A DNA stretch of 5,260 nucleotides from Actinomycetota bacterium (GTDB lineage: Bacteria > Actinomycetota > Humimicrobiia > Humimicrobiales > Humimicrobiaceae): positions 1 through 5,260 of the forward strand of contig PWYO01000256.1 of NCBI GenBank assembly GCA_003567835.1, written 5' to 3'. Positions 1 to 5,260 of this stretch are shown here, piece by piece. Position 1 is the stretch's first letter; every line of letters begins with the position of its first letter. The notes beneath the pieces were generated by a model. It did not search any database, was not told the DNA's origin, and saw nothing but the letters and a program-made list of their open reading frames with translations. The position numbers and the translations under genes are program-made.

Positions 1-190
1 CGCCATCATCTCTGACGGCCTGCGTGCGGACTATATCATTCCCAAACCTTTTGACAGCCGGGTGCTTGCTGCGGTGGCCGTAAGCGTGGCCAAGGCCGCA
101 GTTGAAACTGGTTATGCGCCGCAGGATACCGACCTGGACTGGATCCGGCAGCGGGCTGAACATATTTTGCAAAACGATCAGGAGATTTAA
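1..190 (+). CDS. Malic enzyme, C-terminal end (5' part outside window)
   Basis: This is the last 62 codons of a gene that enters from the left edge, reading in frame from base 2 to a TAA at 188-190. The peptide carries DYIIPKPFDSRV followed by an alanine-rich helix (VAVSVAKAAVETGYA). This matches the conserved C-terminal end of the NAD(P)-binding domain of bacterial malic enzymes, which oxidatively decarboxylate malate to pyruvate and CO2 in the cytoplasm. The short tail after this helix (about 25 residues) is normal for the compact bacterial form and shows that no phosphotransacetylase-like domain is fused at the C-terminus. The catalytic residues lie outside the window, so cofactor preference and activity cannot be judged. 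The aldo/keto reductase gene starts one base after the stop, and its ribosome binding site lies within these last codons, so the two are probably co-transcribed. Confidence 0.8.
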   Translation, partial: AIISDGLRADYIIPKPFDSRVLAAVAVSVAKAAVETGYAPQDTDLDWIRQRAEHILQNDQEI

Positions 191-3100
191 TATGAAGTAC
201 CGTTTACTGGGAAAAACCAATTTTAAAGTTTCGGAAGTCTCACTGGGCACATGGCAGCTGGGCGGCCGATGGGGACAAGATTTTGATGAAAATAATGCCA
301 TGAAAACCCTGGAAAAAGCGGTTGAGAAAGGCATAAATTTTTTTGATACTGCAGATATTTATGGTGATGGATTCAGCGAAAAGGTGATTGGAAAATTCTT
401 AAAAAAAACCAAGGAAAAAGTCTATGTAGCCACCAAATGCGGAAGAAAATCCAATCCCCATCATGCGGATGCGTATCATGAAAAAAACATAAGGCGGTTT
501 ATTGAGGAGAGCTTAAAGAATATGCAGCTGGAAGTATTGGATCTTGTCCAGCTGCATTGCCCTCCTACAGAAGTCTATTACCAGCCGGAGGTTTTTGAAG
601 GACTGGACAAAATGGTCAAAGAAGGAAAAATTAGACACTATGGGGTCAGTGTGGAAAAAGTTGAAGAAGGACTTAAAGCCATTGAATTTCCCAATCTTGC
701 TTCAGTGCAGATTATTTATAATATGTTTCGGCTCAGGCCCAGGGAGCTCTTTTTCCCCAGGGCCAAACAAAAAAATGTGGGGATATTGGTGCGGGTGCCC
801 CTGGCCAGCGGATTGCTGACAGGAAAGTTTCAAAAAGATTCCAAATTTTTAGCCAATGACCACCGCCATTATAATCGGGAAGGCCAAGCATTTGACCGGG
901 GGGAGACTTTTGCCGGTGTACCCTACGAGGTGGGGCTTCAGGCAGTCAGCTGGCTGAAAAAGATTATAGGTGAGCAGAATCTGGCGCCTTATGCTTTAAA
1001 ATGGGTGTTAAGCGATGCGCAGGTTAGCTGTGTGATCCCTGGAGCAAGCCATGCCCAACAAATTGCAGCCAATGCGGCAGCCACTGATTTGCCTGAACTG
1101 ACCAGTCGACAGATGCAAAAAATTGAACATGTTTACAATCAGTATGTAAAACCTTATGTGCACCAGTTATGGTAATAATCATTTCATGCAAATTATGATA
1201 ATATAAAATGACTAGCCAAAAAGTCTACAAGAAATAGGAGGTCGAATGAAGTATTTTAATAACCTCATGGATATTATTGAAACCAGGAGAAGCACAAGGT
1301 CCTATAACCAGCAGCCCGTAGAAGAGGATAAACTGCAATATGTTCTGGAGGCATTCAGGAAGGCCCCCTCTGCAAAAAATATTCAGCCTTGGAAACTGGT
1401 GGTGGTAAAAGATGAAAAGAAAAGAAATGATTTGGCTATGGCTTCCAATAATCAATCATTTATGGCTGAAGCCCCGGTTATCATTGTTGCCTGTGCAAAA
1501 GAGGAAGAAGCATATGATGCCATGGGGGGCTATATGAGCAGTTTTGCCATTGATACCGCCATTGCCCTGGATCATTTGATGCTTGCGGCTGCTGAACAGG
1601 GCCTGGGCACATGCTGGATTGGGGCTTTTAAAGAAAAACTTGTAAAAGATCTTATGAGCGTACCGGACCATGTAAGGGTGGTAGCCCTAACCCCCCTTGG
1701 TTATCCCGCTTCTGAAGGCAGGGCCCGAAGCAGAAAACCCCTTTCAGAGATCGTCTGCTATGATAAATATGTAGAATAAATGGTATGGAGATTATTGTTA
1801 CCCATATCAGTTCAGACTTTGACGCATTTGCGGCCCTGATTGCGGCAAAAAAGATTTACCCAGATGCACAGATTATACTGCCTACGTCCATCAATCAGAA
1901 TGTAAGAAAATTTATGGTCCTCCATGAAGAGGAGCTGCCCGATCTTGTGGATGTTTCCAGCATTGATCTTACAAAGGTCACCAAGATGGTGGTTGTGGAT
2001 ACCATGATTCCTTCCAGGCTGGGACCTTCTCGAGCTGTTTTAAAAAATACCGGCATAGAGGTAATCGTCTATGATCATCACCAGCAGTCAGACCAGGATA
2101 TGGAAAGTGATGAGAAATATTGCCGGGAGATTGGGGCCACTACTTCTATGCTGGTTGATATCATTGAGCAGAAACACATAGGCATAACCCCGCTGGAAGC
2201 AACCCTTTTTGCCTTGGGGATTTATGAAGATACCGGTTCCTTCACCTATCCCAGCACCACGAGCGATGACCTGCAAGCGGCAGCTTATCTCCTTTCCAGG
2301 GGTGCAAATCTTTATGTGCTCAATAAATTCCATAATATTTCCTTAAACAAAGACCAGCATCAGCTTTTAGAAATGCTTATCGAACACAGCCAGAAGGTCA
2401 ACATTAAGGGGAAAGAAGTGCTGCTGTCATTTGCCCAGACAGGCGGTTATGTGGAAGGTCTTTCCGTGCTTACTAGAAAACTCTCGCAGATTGAAGACAT
2501 CAATACAGTGATCTGCTGGGCCCGGATGAAAGGCAAGGTCTACATAGTAGCCAGAAGTTATGATAAGAGCGTAGACGTATCCAGCATACTGGAAACAGTA
2601 GGGGGAGGCGGGCATCCCCAAGCGGCCTCTGCAGTTGCCCAAGCCAGAGAGTTTAACCAAATTAAGGGTAAAATCTTAGACGCCTTGGAGGAAAAAATTA
2701 AGAAACCGCCTGTGGCTTCAGATATCATGTCTTATCCGGTTAAAGTTGTAAAAGAAGATGAAAGCATAGAACAGGTAGACCAAGTTCTAAAGAAATATGG
2801 GCATACCGGTACGCCAATTGTGGATGCCAACCAAAAACTTACCGGAATTATCACCCGCAAAGATATTGACAAGGCCATCAAGCATGGGCTGGCCCATGCG
2901 CCGGTAAAAGGGTTTCGTTCCCATGGTGTGGTCACAGCCGCACCGCATGAAACCATCGATTACCTGCAAAGCCTGATGCTCCAAAATGCCATTGGCCGTA
3001 TTCCCATTATGCAGGGAAAAAAGATTGTAGGCATTGTTACCAGAAAAGACATATTGCGGCATATACACGGCCAGCATTTTGACCAAAAACACGGGCTGCC

Positions 3101-5260
3101 GCTGGATATGGCGGAAAAGGGCAAGAGCCATTTCCCCCCGTGGGTTTGGGAAATGCTAAACCTTGTATCGGACCTTGCCCGTGATTTAAGGTACCGTGTA
3201 TATCTGGTAGGGGGCATTGTAAGGGACATCATGCTCAATATACCCAATCTGGATATAGATCTTGTGGTTGAAGGGGATGGGATAAAACTGGCTAAGGAAC
3301 TTGAAAAAAAGACAGGCTACCGGGCAGAAACCCATTCCAAATTTAAGACTGCTGTGCTCATCATTTCCGAAGCGCTCCATATTGATGTTGCCACGGCCAG
3401 GGTAGAGTATTATGATCGGCCTGCGGCATTGCCCAGTGTGGAAAGCGGGAGCATCAAACAAGATCTTTCCAGGAGGGATTTTACCATCAATGCCATGGCC
3501 ATTTCCTTGAACCAGGAAAGTTTTGGGGAGGTCATTGATTTTTTTGGTGGAAGAAAAGACCTGGAGCAAAAAAAAATAAAAGTCCTGTATAAGATGAGCT
3601 TTATTGAAGACCCTACCAGGATTTTCAGGGGGGTCCGGTTTGAACAAAGGCTGGGTTTTACCATTGATCTGCAGACCGAAAAACTGATCAAGACCACCAT
3701 CAATATGGACCTGGTTTCCAAATTGACTGGAGTAAGAATCAGGGACGAACTGATTGCCATTTTAAATGAACAGGAGCCTTGGAAATCGCTAAAAAGACTT
3801 TATGAGCTGGGCGCATTGGAAAAAATTGGTTTCCGTATACCCATAAATACTGGTTTTATGGATCAGGTTAAGCACGTTCTCGATGCAAGCAAGAACCTGA
3901 GCGCCCATATTCAGCAGGATATCAAGCGCTGGCGGCTGCTGCTTATCCTGCTGTTAAAAAACCAAAGGGCCGAGGAAATTGAAAAATGGTGTTCAGATAT
4001 GAAAGTAAGGCAAAAAGATGTTCAGGTAATAAAGCATGTGCTCTACAATATGGATCAGGCCCAAAAAATGCTGGGCAAGAAAATAAGGAAAAATTCTGAG
4101 CTGTACAGGACCGCAAATAGGTTTAAGCCCGAGCTTCTGATCATCTGTTTTACCTGGGGCCCGGAATATCAAAAGAATGTAACAACCTACCTTAAAAAAC
4201 TGCACAATATAAGCCTGGGAATTGATGGAAAGACCCTCATAGCCATGGGATATGCACCTTCTGCCAAATTTAAACAAGTTCTGGACCGTCTGTTTGACCT
4301 GAAGCTGGACGGAATCATCAAAAACAAGGAGGAAGAGGTCGCCTATGCCCGAAAATTATTTGAGCCTCAGGGCCATGGAGGCCGCACCTAAAGCACCAAT
4401 AATCTGAGGTTCCTCCGGTAAGCTGATTTTTGTATGCAAGCTTTCTTCCACTGCCTGTACCACACCTGTGTTTTTTGCAACACCGCCCGTCATGCATACC
4501 GGTTCGGCCAATCCCACCCGTTCCACCATGGTAGACACCCTATTTGCTATAGAATAGATTAAACCTTTTACGATTTTGTTTTTGTCCTCTCCGTGGCCGA
4601 TAAGGGAAACAATCTCTGACTCAGCAAATACAGTACAGGTAGAGGTTATATCCACCGTTTCCTTAGTTTTTAAAAAAATTTCCCCAAAATGGGTGAGGTC
4701 AATTTCAAGAGCCTGGGCCATTACTTCTAAAAACCGCCCAGTGCCTGCAGCGCACTTATCATTCATTAAAAAATCAATCGGCTGTTTGTTTTCATCAATG
4801 CGGATAACCTTGCTGTCCTGTCCCCCGATGTCGATCACCAGTCTGGTGTCGGGATAAAAAAACAGGGCCCCCTGGGCATGGCAGCTGATTTCTGTGATAT
4901 TTTTGTCTGCGAAAGAAACGTTAATCCGCCCATAGCCGGTGGCTACCGTTTTATGAATCTGTTCTTTTTTTAAACCTGCGCTTCTGCAGGTATCATCCAA
5001 TGCTTTTTCTGCAGCGATCTTGCTGTTAGAGCCGGTGGGTAAAACGGCATAGGATACAATCTCAATGTTTTGTTTATTTTTTTTCAGTATGACTGCTTCT
5101 GTAGAAACAGATCCAATATCGATGCCGCAGCTTATAATATCAGACATAAATAATACTCTCTTTCATATTATCCAGTATGCAGAACAGGGCCAGGTAGTCC
5201 CTGAGATGCCTGGTGATCAGGAAATTGGAGCGCACATATTCCCTGGCTTCAGCTCCCATC

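Overview
The window is almost entirely protein-coding and reads as ordinary chromosomal sequence from a bacterium that is probably a strict anaerobe. The best evidence for anaerobic life is an intact ATPase of the 2-hydroxyacyl-CoA dehydratase activator family (BadF/BadG/HgdC), a group of oxygen-sensitive iron-sulfur proteins. A long fusion of DHH, DHHA1, two CBS and tRNA nucleotidyltransferase domains fits lineages such as Clostridia (Peptococcaceae-like), Desulfobacterota or Aquificae. I cannot choose among these from sequence alone. I see no insertion sequence, phage gene, tRNA, rRNA, CRISPR array or large repeat.

Plus strand, 1-4391: a compact same-direction run of four genes. It opens with the C-terminal end of a malic enzyme (to 190). 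One base later comes an aldo/keto reductase (192-1175) whose ribosome binding site lies inside the malic enzyme gene. After the only real gap (70 bases) comes a small FMN nitroreductase (1246-1779) with a strong Shine-Dalgarno sequence. Five bases after its stop, with no visible ribosome binding site of its own, begins the 868-residue fusion enzyme (1785-4391). It joins an apparently complete DHH phosphoesterase module and two CBS domains to a complete class II tRNA nucleotidyltransferase.

Minus strand, 5260-4356: the last 39 or so codons of a probable GT4 glycosyltransferase overlap by 8 bases with the start of the 263-residue dehydratase-activator ATPase. The activator gene runs convergently into the fusion gene and overlaps its 3' end by 36 bases, with the codons of the two strands in exact register.

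How the genes work together: the plus-strand group mixes central carbon metabolism (malate to pyruvate), NAD(P)H- or flavin-dependent reduction, and tRNA 3'-end maturation. No single pathway is evident, so this looks like a housekeeping operon of convenience. The most interesting points are the possible coupling of nucleotide sensing or hydrolysis to tRNA CCA-end synthesis in the fusion protein, and the activator gene that has no dehydratase subunit genes in view. I did not find a clearly new biological system here.
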